NCBI GenBank assembly: GCA_017795085.1
Contig: CP051246.1
Span: forward strand, 4,156,514 to 4,220,513
Origin: Salegentibacter sp.
GTDB taxonomy: Bacteria; Bacteroidota; Bacteroidia; Flavobacteriales; Flavobacteriaceae
Length of the DNA: 64,000 nucleotides
Reading direction: 5' to 3'
In this document: in pieces, positions 55,295 through 64,000 of the stretch
How positions within the stretch are numbered: the stretch's first letter is position 1
Layout of the letters: every line of letters starts with the position of its first letter
Notes under the pieces: model-generated
Database searches by the model: none
The model's input: only the letters and a program-made list of their open reading frames with translations
What the model was told of the DNA's origin: nothing
Program-made: the position numbers and the translations under genes

Positions 55295-56347
55295 ATGAAA
55301 AATATTCTTACAACACTATTAGTCGTGATTGCCTTAGGCAGTTTAAATGCACAGGAAAGATGGAGCCGAGAAAAGGCTCAGGAGTGGTATAGTCAGCAAG
55401 ATTGGCTATCGGGAGCAAATTTTAACCCCAGTACCGCAATTAATCAATTAGAAATATGGCAGGAAGAAAGCTTTGATTCTGAAACTATTGACAGAGAACT
55501 TGGGTATGCAGAAAATATCGGGATGAATGTAATGCGCGTTTATCTACATAGCCTTGCCTATAAAGCCGATAAAGAAGGCTTTAAATCCAGAATGGAAGAA
55601 TATCTAGAAATTGCAGACTCCCACGGTATTAAAACCATGTTTGTGATATTTGATGATGTTTGGGATGCCAATCCTAAAATAGGAAAGCAGCCTGAGCCTG
55701 AACCCGGAACACATAATTCCGGATGGGTACAGGATCCCGGTTATCCTGAATCTGTAGAGATGGCCGATTCAAAAGAATTAGAAGCATACGTTAAAGACAT
55801 ACTCAATACTTTTGGGGATGATGAACGAGTATTGCTTTGGGATCTTTACAATGAACCAGGAAACAATGATAAGGGTAATGAATCTATGCCATTATTAAAA
55901 AATGTTTTCAAATGGGCGCGAGAGGTCAATCCCTCCCAACCTTTATCTGTGGGGCTATGGAAATGGAATTTAAAAGATCTGAACACATTCCAGGCTTTAA
56001 ATTCGGATATAATTACATACCATAGTTACGATGAACCGGAAAAACACAGACGGGTTATCGAGTTGCTCAAAACCCACGGTCGACCAATGATTTGCACTGA
56101 ATATATGGCGCGAACCAGAAACAATACTTTTAATAATACTTTACCTATGCTCAAAGAAGAAAATATCGGTGCTATTAACTGGGGATTAGTAAAGGGAAAA
56201 TCAAATACGATTTATGCCTGGAATACTCCAATTGAGAGTGGGGAAGAACCTGTTGAGTGGTTTCATGATATATTTAGAAAGGACGGTACTCCTTATCGTC
56301 AAGATGAAGTAAATTTAATTAAAAAGTTAAATACAGAGACTCCCTAG
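55295..56347 (+). CDS. Clan GH-A-like glycoside hydrolase (GH5-like barrel)
   Basis: This is a 350-residue secreted protein with a signal peptide (about 1-20). The TIM-barrel marks are WLSGANFNPSTAINQLE, IGMNVMRVYLHSL, LLWDLYNEPGNN with candidate acid/base Glu187, DIITYHSYDEPE, and RPMICTEYMAR with candidate nucleophile Glu269. This is the pattern of retaining GH5-type enzymes; database names for such proteins often say cellulase or xylanase without proof. In this locus an exo- or endo-activity on a xylose- or uronate-containing oligosaccharide is plausible (inference). It sits between a sulfatase and a GH43 gene. Confidence 0.85.
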   Translation: MKNILTTLLVVIALGSLNAQERWSREKAQEWYSQQDWLSGANFNPSTAINQLEIWQEESFDSETIDRELGYAENIGMNVMRVYLHSLAYKADKEGFKSRMEEYLEIADSHGIKTMFVIFDDVWDANPKIGKQPEPEPGTHNSGWVQDPGYPESVEMADSKELEAYVKDILNTFGDDERVLLWDLYNEPGNNDKGNESMPLLKNVFKWAREVNPSQPLSVGLWKWNLKDLNTFQALNSDIITYHSYDEPEKHRRVIELLKTHGRPMICTEYMARTRNNTFNNTLPMLKEENIGAINWGLVKGKSNTIYAWNTPIESGEEPVEWFHDIFRKDGTPYRQDEVNLIKKLNTETP

Positions 56348-56426
56348 TGAGGATGCTAGATCTGAATAAAAATCTGATCAATTTTAGTAGTGAATTAAAT
56401 AGAAGAAAATTTGACATAATTAAAAA

Positions 56427-57455
56427 ATGAAACAATACTTTTTAAAAGTGCTAACGATTATCGTTGTTTTACTGGGCATTTCATGTTCCGGTAGCAAAAG
56501 TGATTCAAGGTCCGATAATACTTCGGATGCTGAAAATGAGGCGAAAACCGATCAAATTGAACTTGCTGACCCCACCATTTTTCAGGATGGTGATATGTAT
56601 TATTTATATGGCACTTCTCAGGGAGAGCTAACGGAGAGGGGGACAGGTTTTCTTGTTTATATGTCCAAGGATCTGGAAAACTGGGAAGGACCTGTAGGAA
56701 AGGTGGATGGAGGCTTTGCGCTAAAAAAGAGTGACGCTTTTGGAGATCAGGGTTTTTGGGCGCCCCAGGTTTTTGAATATAATAATACATTTTATATGGC
56801 CTATACGGCCAATGAAAATATTGCTATTGCTACTAGTGACAGTCCTTTGGGCCCCTTTACTAATTCAGGAGAAGCTTTAGAGGCTCCTGTTAAGCAAATT
56901 GACCCTTTCGTATTTTTTGATAACGGAAAGATTTATCTTTATCATGTTCGTTTAGGCGAAGGAAACCGAATTTTTGTTGCGGAGATGAATCAGGATTTAA
57001 GCGGTATAAAACCTGAAACCCTAACGGAGTGTATTTCAGCAGAAGAACCATGGGAAAACACTGAAAATGCAGCGTGGCCGGTTGCAGAAGGTCCAACAGT
57101 CTTAAAACGTAATGACATATATTATTTAATTTATTCTGCCAACGATTTTAGGAATCCTGATTATGCGGTTGGATACGCTACCAGTGATAGCCCGTTGGGA
57201 CCCTGGGAGAAATCTGAAAACAGTCCAATTATTGATAAAAACATAACCGGCGAAAATGGCTCTGGACATGGAGATGTGATGTTTGATGAAAATGGGGAAA
57301 TGCAATATGTTTTACATACCCATTTTTCTAATGCCTCAGTTCATCCACGAAAAACAGCAGTTATACAACTAGACTTTCAAGAGGATGGAGAAGGAAATGA
57401 AATTTTAAAAGCAGATGAGGAAACTTTTACTTTTTTAGAATCAAATAAAGAATAA
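56427..57455 (+). CDS. GH43-family lipoprotein
   Basis: This 342-residue protein has its lipobox at GISC (Cys20), then a Ser/Asp-rich linker. The five-bladed propeller carries the three GH43 acids: Asp48 (LADPTIF, base), Asp159 (QIDPFVF, pKa modulator) and Glu221 (VAEGPTVL, acid). WAPQVFEYNNTFYMAYT is also typical. GH43 enzymes are inverting beta-xylosidases, alpha-arabinofuranosidases or relatives; the exact sugar is open. Its stop codon is directly followed by the ATG of a decayed gene, so it once had another GH43 partner in the same operon. Confidence 0.92.
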   Translation: MKQYFLKVLTIIVVLLGISCSGSKSDSRSDNTSDAENEAKTDQIELADPTIFQDGDMYYLYGTSQGELTERGTGFLVYMSKDLENWEGPVGKVDGGFALKKSDAFGDQGFWAPQVFEYNNTFYMAYTANENIAIATSDSPLGPFTNSGEALEAPVKQIDPFVFFDNGKIYLYHVRLGEGNRIFVAEMNQDLSGIKPETLTECISAEEPWENTENAAWPVAEGPTVLKRNDIYYLIYSANDFRNPDYAVGYATSDSPLGPWEKSENSPIIDKNITGENGSGHGDVMFDENGEMQYVLHTHFSNASVHPRKTAVIQLDFQEDGEGNEILKADEETFTFLESNKE

Positions 57456-57627
57456 ATGTATTTTAAGTTTTTAGTAATTCCGGTGTTAATACTGAATGTT
57501 TTAGGGGGTTGTAGTCAAATGGATGAGAAAAGATCTTCGGACAACAATACCGATGATGGAATCTCCAGGTGAAGAAAATACCTTTACCAATCCGTTACTG
57601 TCTTCCGGGGCTACTGAAATTTATTGA
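57456..57627 (+). pseudogene. Decayed GH43 lipoprotein gene (leader plus frameshifted motif)
   Basis: An ATG directly after the previous stop opens a 38-codon frame (57456-57572) that encodes a lipoprotein leader (MYFKFLVIPVLILNVLGGC, lipobox Cys19) and an Asp/Ser-rich linker, then ends at TGA. Shifting by one base, the sequence continues ENTFTNPLLSSGAT. This closely resembles the NPxLxxGADPW start of GH43 catalytic domains, and it hits a stop at 57625. The rest of the enzyme is gone. It is best read as a deletion and frameshift remnant of a GH43 gene. A short functional lipopeptide is less likely. Confidence 0.6.
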
Positions 57628-57974
57628 TATCCATCAAAATGGAGAATAGTGATTTAGGTTTCTCTGGGTAAGTTGAGAAAAGTATTAAACTGGAATTTCG
57701 GGAGGCATATTTAAAGTTTGAAAATTAGATATTACTAATTCCTTCTCTTGGAATATAGTTGAAAATTGAATTAAAAAGAAGTTGGCGAAAAATGAGTTAA
57801 TCTGGGATCAAAACAGCTAAAAATTCATCTCGCTATTAAATAATCTTTTGAGTTCTGTACTCTTTTTAAGGATTAAATTTTAGCACAAAATTGTGTAAAT
57901 CAGATTATTTCATTTTCTTGAGCTAATAATTGGAATTAAGAATTTATTCTCAATTCAGGTCCATTTCATTCAAT
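57628..57974. promoter_or_regulatory. HTCS3 upstream region with a CACAAAATTGTGTAA box
   Basis: No gene is seen in these 347 AT-rich bases. At 57884-57898 a CACAA-AA-TTGTG palindrome runs into TTGTGTAA, which matches the TTTTGTRTAA boxes found before HTCS1 and HTCS2 and points the same way relative to the gene. It lies 77 bp before the HTCS3 start codon. A promoter must be present because the preceding operon appears to end in a pseudogene, but no full consensus could be placed. Confidence 0.35.
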
Positions 57975-60900
57975 ATGAAAATAAACTACATTTTTTTTTA
58001 TATAATTTTTTTGCTCCACGTTTCAGTTTCTCTTGCACAGGTACAACCGGAATTTAAAAATATAGATTATTCTGATGGTTTATCTAATGGAAAGGTAACA
58101 AGTATTGTTAAAGATACAAGCGGGTTTGTTTGGATTGGTACCCAAAACGGACTTAATCGCTATGATGGGTTTGAAACAAAGGTTTATACTAAACAAAACA
58201 GTGACATTAGCTCTAATGATATTTCTGATCTTTTCCTGGATGCAAAGAATCGATTATGGATAGCTACTTTTGGAGGTGGACTGAATTTATACAATGCCGA
58301 ACAGGGTGGGTTTAAAGTGTTTAAATCTTCTGAAGATCCAAACAGTATTGGGTCCGATCAGCTTAATACAATTTTTGAAGATTCTAAAGGGAATCTATGG
58401 ATTGGAACAGAAAACGGTCTCTCGGTTTTTAAAGAAGCCCAGAGTAAATTTGTGAATTATCGTCATTCAGACGAATTTAATAGCATTAGTCATAATAGTG
58501 TCAACGACATATTTCAAACTGAAAATGGGGATTTATGGATTGGAACTTTTGGTGGTGGCTTAAATAGGTTTGATTATAAAAAGAAACATTTTCAGCATAT
58601 AAAACCTCCCGAACCTTATCTTTCTTCTTTTATTTATACTATCCATAGCTGGGATAATGAAAGTATACTTTTGGGCACCAACGGGGAAGGACTGCTTCTT
58701 TACAATACCACAACCGGAAAGTTCTCCAATTACCTTCAAGATTTAGGAGTAGAAAAGGATGTGGATATTGTTAGGGCTCTTGCCCGTGATCGTTTTGGAG
58801 TTTTATGGATTGGAACTGATGGAAACGGACTTTTTAGAATCGAGGGAGCCACAGGGAAGACCCCAAAAATTAAAAATTTTCTTTATAACTCACACTTAAA
58901 TTCTTCTTTATCAGGAAATGCCATTTATGAAATTATGGAGGATGAGGATGCTAATCTCTGGATTGGGACGGCCTGGAATGGTATAAATATTCTTGAAAAT
59001 GATAAAGATTACGATTTACTGTTCAGCGATATAATAGGAGAAAACCTATTTCCAGTACTTTCAATTTTTAAAGATAAAAATACCTTGTTATTAGGGCTTG
59101 ATGGCAACGGGCTAACTACTTATAATGCAAAAAATAATAAAGTTTCCTATTTCAATAAAGAAAGTGAAAGTTATATCGGAGGAAGTTATTTCCAGCATAT
59201 AGCCAGAGATATTACGAGTAGGAAGCTATGGTTGGGAACTTTTGCTAATGGATTAATTTCTTTTAATCCCAAAAATGAAAATTTTAAGCAGTATACTCAT
59301 AAATCTAATGATTCCAATTCACTTAGCTATAATGATGTACGCTATGTTATCCCCGAAGATAACGGTAATTTGTGGGTAGCAACCTGGGGCGGCGGGCTTA
59401 ATTATTTTAATTATGAAATTGAAAGCTTTAAAAGGTTTAGGGCTAATGAGAAGGATACTCAAACGATAAACAGTGATAATGTTATTGCCTTACAGAAACA
59501 TGATGAAAAGTTGTGGATTGGAACTTTTGGAGGCGGGTTAAATTTATACGATCTTAAAAATTGCAATTTTCAGCATTTTGAATTCAGTGAAAACGACTGC
59601 AATTCACCTTCAAGCAACAACATTTTTTCATTACTGATGGATTCCTCAGAGAAGCTTTGGATTGGAACATCTGGTGAAGGAATTAATACATACGATCCCA
59701 AAACTGGAAAATTCAATAGGTTCCCTAAAGCAGAAAATTTAAAATACGCTACTATTACCGCAATAATTGAAGATGATAATGGGAATATATGGTTCAGTAC
59801 TAAAGGAGGAATCTGGCAATTTAATAAAAAAGAAGAAGAGTTTAGGAGTTTCCCTGGCCTTGGGGGGGAATTTCATATTAATTCAACATTTAAAGATGAG
59901 GCCGGTTTACTTTATTTTGGAGGAATAAATGGTGTAGTAAGATTTAATCCAGCCCAGGTGAAATATACAAGTAGTGCACCTGATGTAGTACTTACCAATT
60001 TTAAATTGTTTAATAAAGAACTACCTGTTGGAGAAAATGAAATACTTGATAAAAATATTTCTTCTGAAGAAGTACTAGAATTAAAGCATAACGCTGATGT
60101 TATTACTTTTGAGTTTGCGGCCCTGAAATTACCGTTTTCTGATAATTGCGAATATGCTATTAAAATGGAGAATTTTGATGAAAGCTGGCGAAATATAGGC
60201 AAGGATAGAACGGCGACCTTCACTAACCTAGCTCCAGGTAATTACACCTTTAAGGTAAAGAGTAAGGAAACCTGGGCAGATTGGGAGGAGGGTTTTACTT
60301 CTATAAATATTACTATTCTTAAACCTTTTTGGTTGCAATGGTGGGCTTTTTGCATCTATGGGTTACTAATTCTAACCCTTTTTTATTTTTTTAGAAAGTA
60401 TATTATTGCCTGGGAGCAAATGAAGGCAAATTTGCGACTTGAGAAATTCACTCATGAAAAAGACAATGAATTGTATACGCTTAAACAACAGTTTTTTACT
60501 AATATCTCACACGAGATACGCACTCCGGTGACCCTTATTCTAGGTGCAACAAATCGTCTTGTTGAAAGAGGCTCATTTGTAGAAAAAAAACAGTCTGTGC
60601 CGGTAAAGATTATTCAGAAGCATGGAAATCATTTATTGCAGCTAATCAATGAATTACTGGACTTTAGAAATCTGGAGCTAGCAAGTATAAAGTTAAAGGT
60701 GGGTGAAGAAAAATGGATAAGTTTTTGTGAAGAAATTTACCTTTCTTTTACTGAAAATGCTAAACAACAACGAATAGATTTTGAATGGGAAGCTTCTGCT
60801 GAAGAAATGTCATTATGGTTTGATTCCAGCCAAATTGAAAAAGTTTTATATAACCTACTCTCGAATGCTTTTAAATTTACGCCACAAGGGGGGCGTATAA

Positions 60901-62027
60901 AAATGATTATACTTGAGCAAGAGAATGGAGTGGTGCTTAAGCTTAGCGATACAGGAATTGGAATTGGAAAGAAACAGAAGGATAAAATTTTTAAGAGATT
61001 TTATCAAACAAAAAAATCAAGGGAATTTAATCAATCCGGTTTTGGATTAGGCTTATCGATTTCCAAAGAAATAGTTGATTTACACCAGGGAGACCTTTAT
61101 GTAGAGAGTGAAAAGGGAAGGGGAAGTACTTTTACTTTGAAGTTACTTAAAGGACGAGAGCACTTTAAAGATGAACAGATTATTACTAGTTCGGGCAATG
61201 CCCGGAAATATTTAGTTCATCCAGAGATGGGAAAAACAGATTATAACTTTAATGAGGTAGATTTATCTATTCTAAAAGGGGAGTCCGTAATGATTGTAGA
61301 GGATAATACAGAGGTGCGGAATTACATTTGTGATCTCTTAAAAGATCATTGCCAGGTTATAGAAGCTACTCATGGAAAGGAAGCTCTTGCACTTGTTTTG
61401 AATCAGCAACCGGACTTGATAGTTTGTGATATTATGATGCCAGAAATGGATGGCGTTAGTTTAACCAGAGCTTTAAAAACAAATTCTCAAACCAGTCATA
61501 TTCCCGTGATTCTTCTTACTGCCAGAGCTACTTCAGCACAGCGAATGGAAGGTTATGAAACCGGTGCAGATGCTTATATAACAAAACCCTTTAGCGAAGA
61601 AATATTAAAACAAAGAATAAAAAATCTTATAAAAAATCGCAATTTACTAAGGGAAAAATTTTCCTCAGAAAAACCGATACTTCCGGCAGATTTGGCTATT
61701 AACTCATTAGACGAGAAGTTTCTTGGAAATCTTATAAATATTATTAAGAATAATATAGATACGGAAAACCTAAATGCTGAATTTATTTCTTTGGAGCTAG
61801 GTATGAGTCATTCGGTCATTTATAAAAAAGTAAAATCTCTTACAGGGATGACCTTTGTAGAATTTGTTCGGGATTTTAAGCTGAAGATTGCGAAGGAACT
61901 AATAGAGGACAAAGGCTTTTTGGTGGGTGAAGCCTGCTATAGGATTGGATATTCTGATAGAAAATATTTTAGCAAGCTTTTTAAAAAGAAGTTTGGGAAG
62001 AATCCTTCTGATTATATGAAGAAATAA
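57975..62027 (+). CDS. Hybrid two-component system sensor/regulator, HTCS3
   Basis: The protein is 1350 residues from the ATG at 57975. An upstream in-frame TTG at 57930 would bury the signal peptide, so I reject it. The order is signal peptide (about 1-22), propeller repeats (FVWIGTQNGLNRYDGFE onward, to about 680) and a Y_Y_Y domain (LAPGNYTFKVKSK). A membrane segment follows (WAFCIYGLLILTLFYFF, about 790-810), then HisKA (SHEIRTPVTLI, about His846), HATPase (SGFGLGLSISKEI) and a receiver (VCDIMMPEMDG, about Asp1152). An AraC-type HTH ends at YMKK. Active sites are intact. It precedes a GH43-like gene and an esterase-like gene on the same strand, its probable targets. Confidence 0.95.
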   Translation: MKINYIFFYIIFLLHVSVSLAQVQPEFKNIDYSDGLSNGKVTSIVKDTSGFVWIGTQNGLNRYDGFETKVYTKQNSDISSNDISDLFLDAKNRLWIATFGGGLNLYNAEQGGFKVFKSSEDPNSIGSDQLNTIFEDSKGNLWIGTENGLSVFKEAQSKFVNYRHSDEFNSISHNSVNDIFQTENGDLWIGTFGGGLNRFDYKKKHFQHIKPPEPYLSSFIYTIHSWDNESILLGTNGEGLLLYNTTTGKFSNYLQDLGVEKDVDIVRALARDRFGVLWIGTDGNGLFRIEGATGKTPKIKNFLYNSHLNSSLSGNAIYEIMEDEDANLWIGTAWNGINILENDKDYDLLFSDIIGENLFPVLSIFKDKNTLLLGLDGNGLTTYNAKNNKVSYFNKESESYIGGSYFQHIARDITSRKLWLGTFANGLISFNPKNENFKQYTHKSNDSNSLSYNDVRYVIPEDNGNLWVATWGGGLNYFNYEIESFKRFRANEKDTQTINSDNVIALQKHDEKLWIGTFGGGLNLYDLKNCNFQHFEFSENDCNSPSSNNIFSLLMDSSEKLWIGTSGEGINTYDPKTGKFNRFPKAENLKYATITAIIEDDNGNIWFSTKGGIWQFNKKEEEFRSFPGLGGEFHINSTFKDEAGLLYFGGINGVVRFNPAQVKYTSSAPDVVLTNFKLFNKELPVGENEILDKNISSEEVLELKHNADVITFEFAALKLPFSDNCEYAIKMENFDESWRNIGKDRTATFTNLAPGNYTFKVKSKETWADWEEGFTSINITILKPFWLQWWAFCIYGLLILTLFYFFRKYIIAWEQMKANLRLEKFTHEKDNELYTLKQQFFTNISHEIRTPVTLILGATNRLVERGSFVEKKQSVPVKIIQKHGNHLLQLINELLDFRNLELASIKLKVGEEKWISFCEEIYLSFTENAKQQRIDFEWEASAEEMSLWFDSSQIEKVLYNLLSNAFKFTPQGGRIKMIILEQENGVVLKLSDTGIGIGKKQKDKIFKRFYQTKKSREFNQSGFGLGLSISKEIVDLHQGDLYVESEKGRGSTFTLKLLKGREHFKDEQIITSSGNARKYLVHPEMGKTDYNFNEVDLSILKGESVMIVEDNTEVRNYICDLLKDHCQVIEATHGKEALALVLNQQPDLIVCDIMMPEMDGVSLTRALKTNSQTSHIPVILLTARATSAQRMEGYETGADAYITKPFSEEILKQRIKNLIKNRNLLREKFSSEKPILPADLAINSLDEKFLGNLINIIKNNIDTENLNAEFISLELGMSHSVIYKKVKSLTGMTFVEFVRDFKLKIAKELIEDKGFLVGEACYRIGYSDRKYFSKLFKKKFGKNPSDYMKK

Positions 62028-62140
62028 ACTTCATCTTCTATTATTTTGAATCCTGTAATTTTACTAAAAAAACCTTTGACTGGCTGCAAAACGAGAAATT
62101 TCCCTGTTAAAAACAGATTTTTCCCCCTTTAATATTTACG

Positions 62141-62150
62141 AAAACGTTTT
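62141..62150. promoter_or_regulatory. LacI-like palindrome upstream of the GH43-like gene
   Basis: AAAACGTTTT is a perfect 10-bp palindrome centred on CG, preceded by ACG, so it shares ACGAAAnCGTTTT with the operator candidate at 4042-4057. It lies 98 bp before the start at 62249, inside a 221-bp gap (62028-62248) that otherwise holds AT-rich sequence. The shorter symmetry makes it weaker than the site at 4042. Confidence 0.33.
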
Positions 62151-62248
62151 AATTGCAATTGATAGGAATTAGCAAGTTAGAAATACGCATTCCTAATTTA
62201 TTTTCATAATCAAACAAACATATAATATTAATTATTGCATATAACCTT

Positions 62249-63862
62249 ATGAAGTATAAGTACATTCATTTTCCCCCTCTTGCATTCCTCATTCTTGTAT
62301 TTGGATTATTACTAGGAGCTCACCAAAGCACAACAGCCCAAAAGGGGAATATTAAAAATGATACGTTCTGGGATACCAAAAATGGGGAACCTATATATAG
62401 CCAGGGAGGTGGGATTTTCACCTTTACTGATCCAAAGGATGGAGTCGAAAAATATTTTTGGTATGGAGTCCATTACAGGGAGGCTGAATTATACCGTGAA
62501 GATCCTTCGGTAACTCAGGAGAGGAATTATATTAAAGCCGTTACGTGTTATACTTCTACAGATTTGGTGAATTGGGAATTTGAGAGTAATGCTCTTGAAA
62601 GATCTGAAGTTGTGGAACATTACGAACGGACTTTTTGGATGGGAAGACTGGGAGTCGCTTATGTAGAAGAGATTGATAAATATGCCATGTTCGTTCAGCA
62701 TAATGATGGCGTGTTAATATCACTTTCCTCAACTCCAGCAGGACCTTTCGAGGTTCACAATAGATTAGATATGACTAAAAGAATTGGTACTCCCAATACA
62801 GGTGATCAAACGGTATTTACCGATCCCGATACAGGAATTTCATATTTAGTGTATTCTTACGGCCAGGGGAGACATAAAATATATTTATCAGAAATCGGGG
62901 TAAAAAATGGAAAAGTGGATCTGCTGGATGTTAATCAAGTATACAAAGGTAAAGGTCGGGAAGGAAATTGTATGGTTAAACACAACGGGAAGTATTATAT
63001 TTTTGCTTCAAATCTCTATGGTTGGGATTCCTCCTATGCTTACTACCTGGTGGCCGATAATATTGAGGGGCCTTATGCCCCTGAGAATAAGATGCTAATT
63101 ACCCCGGGTAGCTACGAAGATTATGCCCATATAACGCAAACCGGTTTTTTTGTAAATGTATTAGGTTCGGAAAAAGAAACAGTTGTTTACTGTGGAGATC
63201 GGTGGGCCGACTTTGCTGGTAATGGTTTAGGTTATAATCAATGGGTTCCGCTCTCATTTGAAGGAGAAACTCCTTACTTTAATTCTTTAAACTCCTGGAA
63301 CTTAAATGAAAGTACTGGTACCTGGAATGTTGCCAAAGACAATAATTATGTGAAAAACCCAAGTTTTGAGGCTGATAGAAGAAAGATCCCAAGTCCTGTA
63401 AAACCAATCCAGGAACAATTGCATGCCTGGCATTCTAAAGTCATGCAAGGCAACGTAATTGTAATCGAATCAAAAGATTCACCAGAGTTAAACCATTTCA
63501 ATTCTGAAGACGACAGAAAACATGTAATAGGTGAAAAAAGTTTGAACATTGCAGATGATATTGAATTCAAAAGAAATGTATTTCAAATAATAGAATCTTC
63601 CCCGTATGTAAAGTTAAAGGATGGCTCTTATAAATTAACTGCAAAAATAAAACACAACGGAAAGTTTAATAAGCTAGAGATGTATTCCGAAAGTTCTGGA
63701 AACAGAGAAGCTATGAAAGTTGATGTACCGGAAGATGAATGGATAACCATTGAAATTGATGATGTTAAGGTGAGTAATGAAAAAGTAGAAATCGGTTTTG
63801 TAGCTGAGGGTGAAGGCGGAGCAAGCTGCCAGGTAGATGATGTTTCGTTTGTTCAAAATTAA
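62249..63862 (+). CDS. GH43-like exo-glycosidase with C-terminal carbohydrate-binding-like domain
   Basis: This 537-residue secreted protein has a signal peptide (about 1-31, STTAQ). The propeller region (about 38-350) has the pattern of GH43 subgroups related to exo-beta-galactanases: PIYSQGGGIFTF, KYFWYGVHY, TSTDLVNWEF, GDQTVFTDPDTG, EGNCMVKHNGKYYIFAS and GYNQWVPL. I cannot place all three catalytic acids with confidence. Residues about 365-537 start VKNPSFEADRRKI and end CQVDDVSFVQN, a CBM-type beta sandwich. It is the first structural gene after HTCS3 and is followed 18 bp later by a probable esterase. The substrate is unknown. Confidence 0.82.
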   Translation: MKYKYIHFPPLAFLILVFGLLLGAHQSTTAQKGNIKNDTFWDTKNGEPIYSQGGGIFTFTDPKDGVEKYFWYGVHYREAELYREDPSVTQERNYIKAVTCYTSTDLVNWEFESNALERSEVVEHYERTFWMGRLGVAYVEEIDKYAMFVQHNDGVLISLSSTPAGPFEVHNRLDMTKRIGTPNTGDQTVFTDPDTGISYLVYSYGQGRHKIYLSEIGVKNGKVDLLDVNQVYKGKGREGNCMVKHNGKYYIFASNLYGWDSSYAYYLVADNIEGPYAPENKMLITPGSYEDYAHITQTGFFVNVLGSEKETVVYCGDRWADFAGNGLGYNQWVPLSFEGETPYFNSLNSWNLNESTGTWNVAKDNNYVKNPSFEADRRKIPSPVKPIQEQLHAWHSKVMQGNVIVIESKDSPELNHFNSEDDRKHVIGEKSLNIADDIEFKRNVFQIIESSPYVKLKDGSYKLTAKIKHNGKFNKLEMYSESSGNREAMKVDVPEDEWITIEIDDVKVSNEKVEIGFVAEGEGGASCQVDDVSFVQN

Positions 63863-63880
63863 AACTTAAATAAGCTCTTT

Positions 63881-64000
63881 ATGAAGAAAATTATTTTACT
63901 ATTTCAATTAGTTTGTTTTTCGGTTACTTCTCAAATTGTTAAGACCAAAACAATTGATGAAGGTGGAAGTGGGCCATACAAGGCAATTGCGGCAACTGAA
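63881..64000 (+). CDS. Start of a secreted protein, possibly an alpha/beta-hydrolase esterase (3' end outside window)
   Basis: The ATG at 63881 opens a frame to the window end, giving 40 residues. A signal peptide (about 1-17) is followed by TKTIDEGGSGPYKAIAATE. The DEGGSGPYKAI segment is commonly seen at the start of secreted alpha/beta-hydrolases (acetyl-esterase-like) in PULs. This identification rests on one short motif. It lies 18 bp after the GH43-like gene on the same strand, so the two are probably co-transcribed. An esterase could remove acetyl groups from the glycan. Confidence 0.5.
   Translation, partial: MKKIILLFQLVCFSVTSQIVKTKTIDEGGSGPYKAIAATE

Noticed and set aside
57930..57974. 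TTG start for HTCS3
   Set aside because: The ATG at 57975 gives a normal signal peptide; the extension would precede it with polar sequence.
1..64000. tRNA, rRNA, CRISPR array, prophage or integrase
   Set aside because: No matching sequence pattern was seen on either strand.

Overview
The window is AT-rich DNA from a member of the Bacteroidota, most likely a marine Flavobacteriaceae (inference). The evidence is four SusC-type TonB-dependent receptors and four SusD-type lipoproteins, three hybrid two-component systems (HTCS), Bacteroidota-style signal peptides and lipoboxes, and very weak Shine-Dalgarno sites. Almost all of it is a large composite polysaccharide utilization locus (PUL) for a heavily sulfated polysaccharide. 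No rRNA, tRNA, CRISPR array, transposase or integrase was seen.

Layout. (a) 1-4002, minus strand: a SusC receptor and a SusD partner cut by the window edge, with a LacI-type palindrome upstream of the receptor. (b) 4339-5484: an unrecognised protein with an N-terminal HTH-like stretch and one membrane segment. (c) 5565-7142: pckA, the only housekeeping gene. (d) 7323-12957, minus strand: a sulfatase and HTCS1. (e) 13251-41192, plus strand: a GH2 enzyme, SusC/SusD pair 1, SusC/SusD pair 2 with a DUF3823-like lipoprotein, a clan GH-A-like enzyme, a GH43 lipoprotein, a formylglycine-generating enzyme (FGE) and seven consecutive sulfatases. (f) 41318-45265, minus strand: HTCS2. (g) 45767-57455, plus strand: SusC/SusD pair 3, a sulfatase, a GH105, a sulfatase, a second GH-A-like enzyme and a GH43, followed by a decayed GH43. 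(h) 57975-end, plus strand: HTCS3, a large GH43-like protein and the start of a probable esterase.

How it fits together (family knowledge plus inference). SusC/SusD pairs import sulfated oligosaccharides. Ten Cys-type S1 sulfatases remove sulfate after the FGE converts their active-site cysteine to formylglycine. GH2, GH43, GH105 and the GH-A-like enzymes cut the sugars. Each HTCS sits next to the gene block it probably senses for. GH105 implies a uronic-acid polymer first cut by a lyase, but no lyase is encoded here. Ulvan or another xylose/uronate-containing sulfated algal glycan is a reasonable guess, not shown.

The most distinctive structural signal is a pair of gene fossils around the second SusC/SusD cassette. 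A GH2 fragment with an in-frame stop lies at 20280-20387, and a frameshifted copy of the susD1 3' end lies at 26134-26342. They indicate a tandem duplication of GH2-susC-susD followed by cassette replacement.
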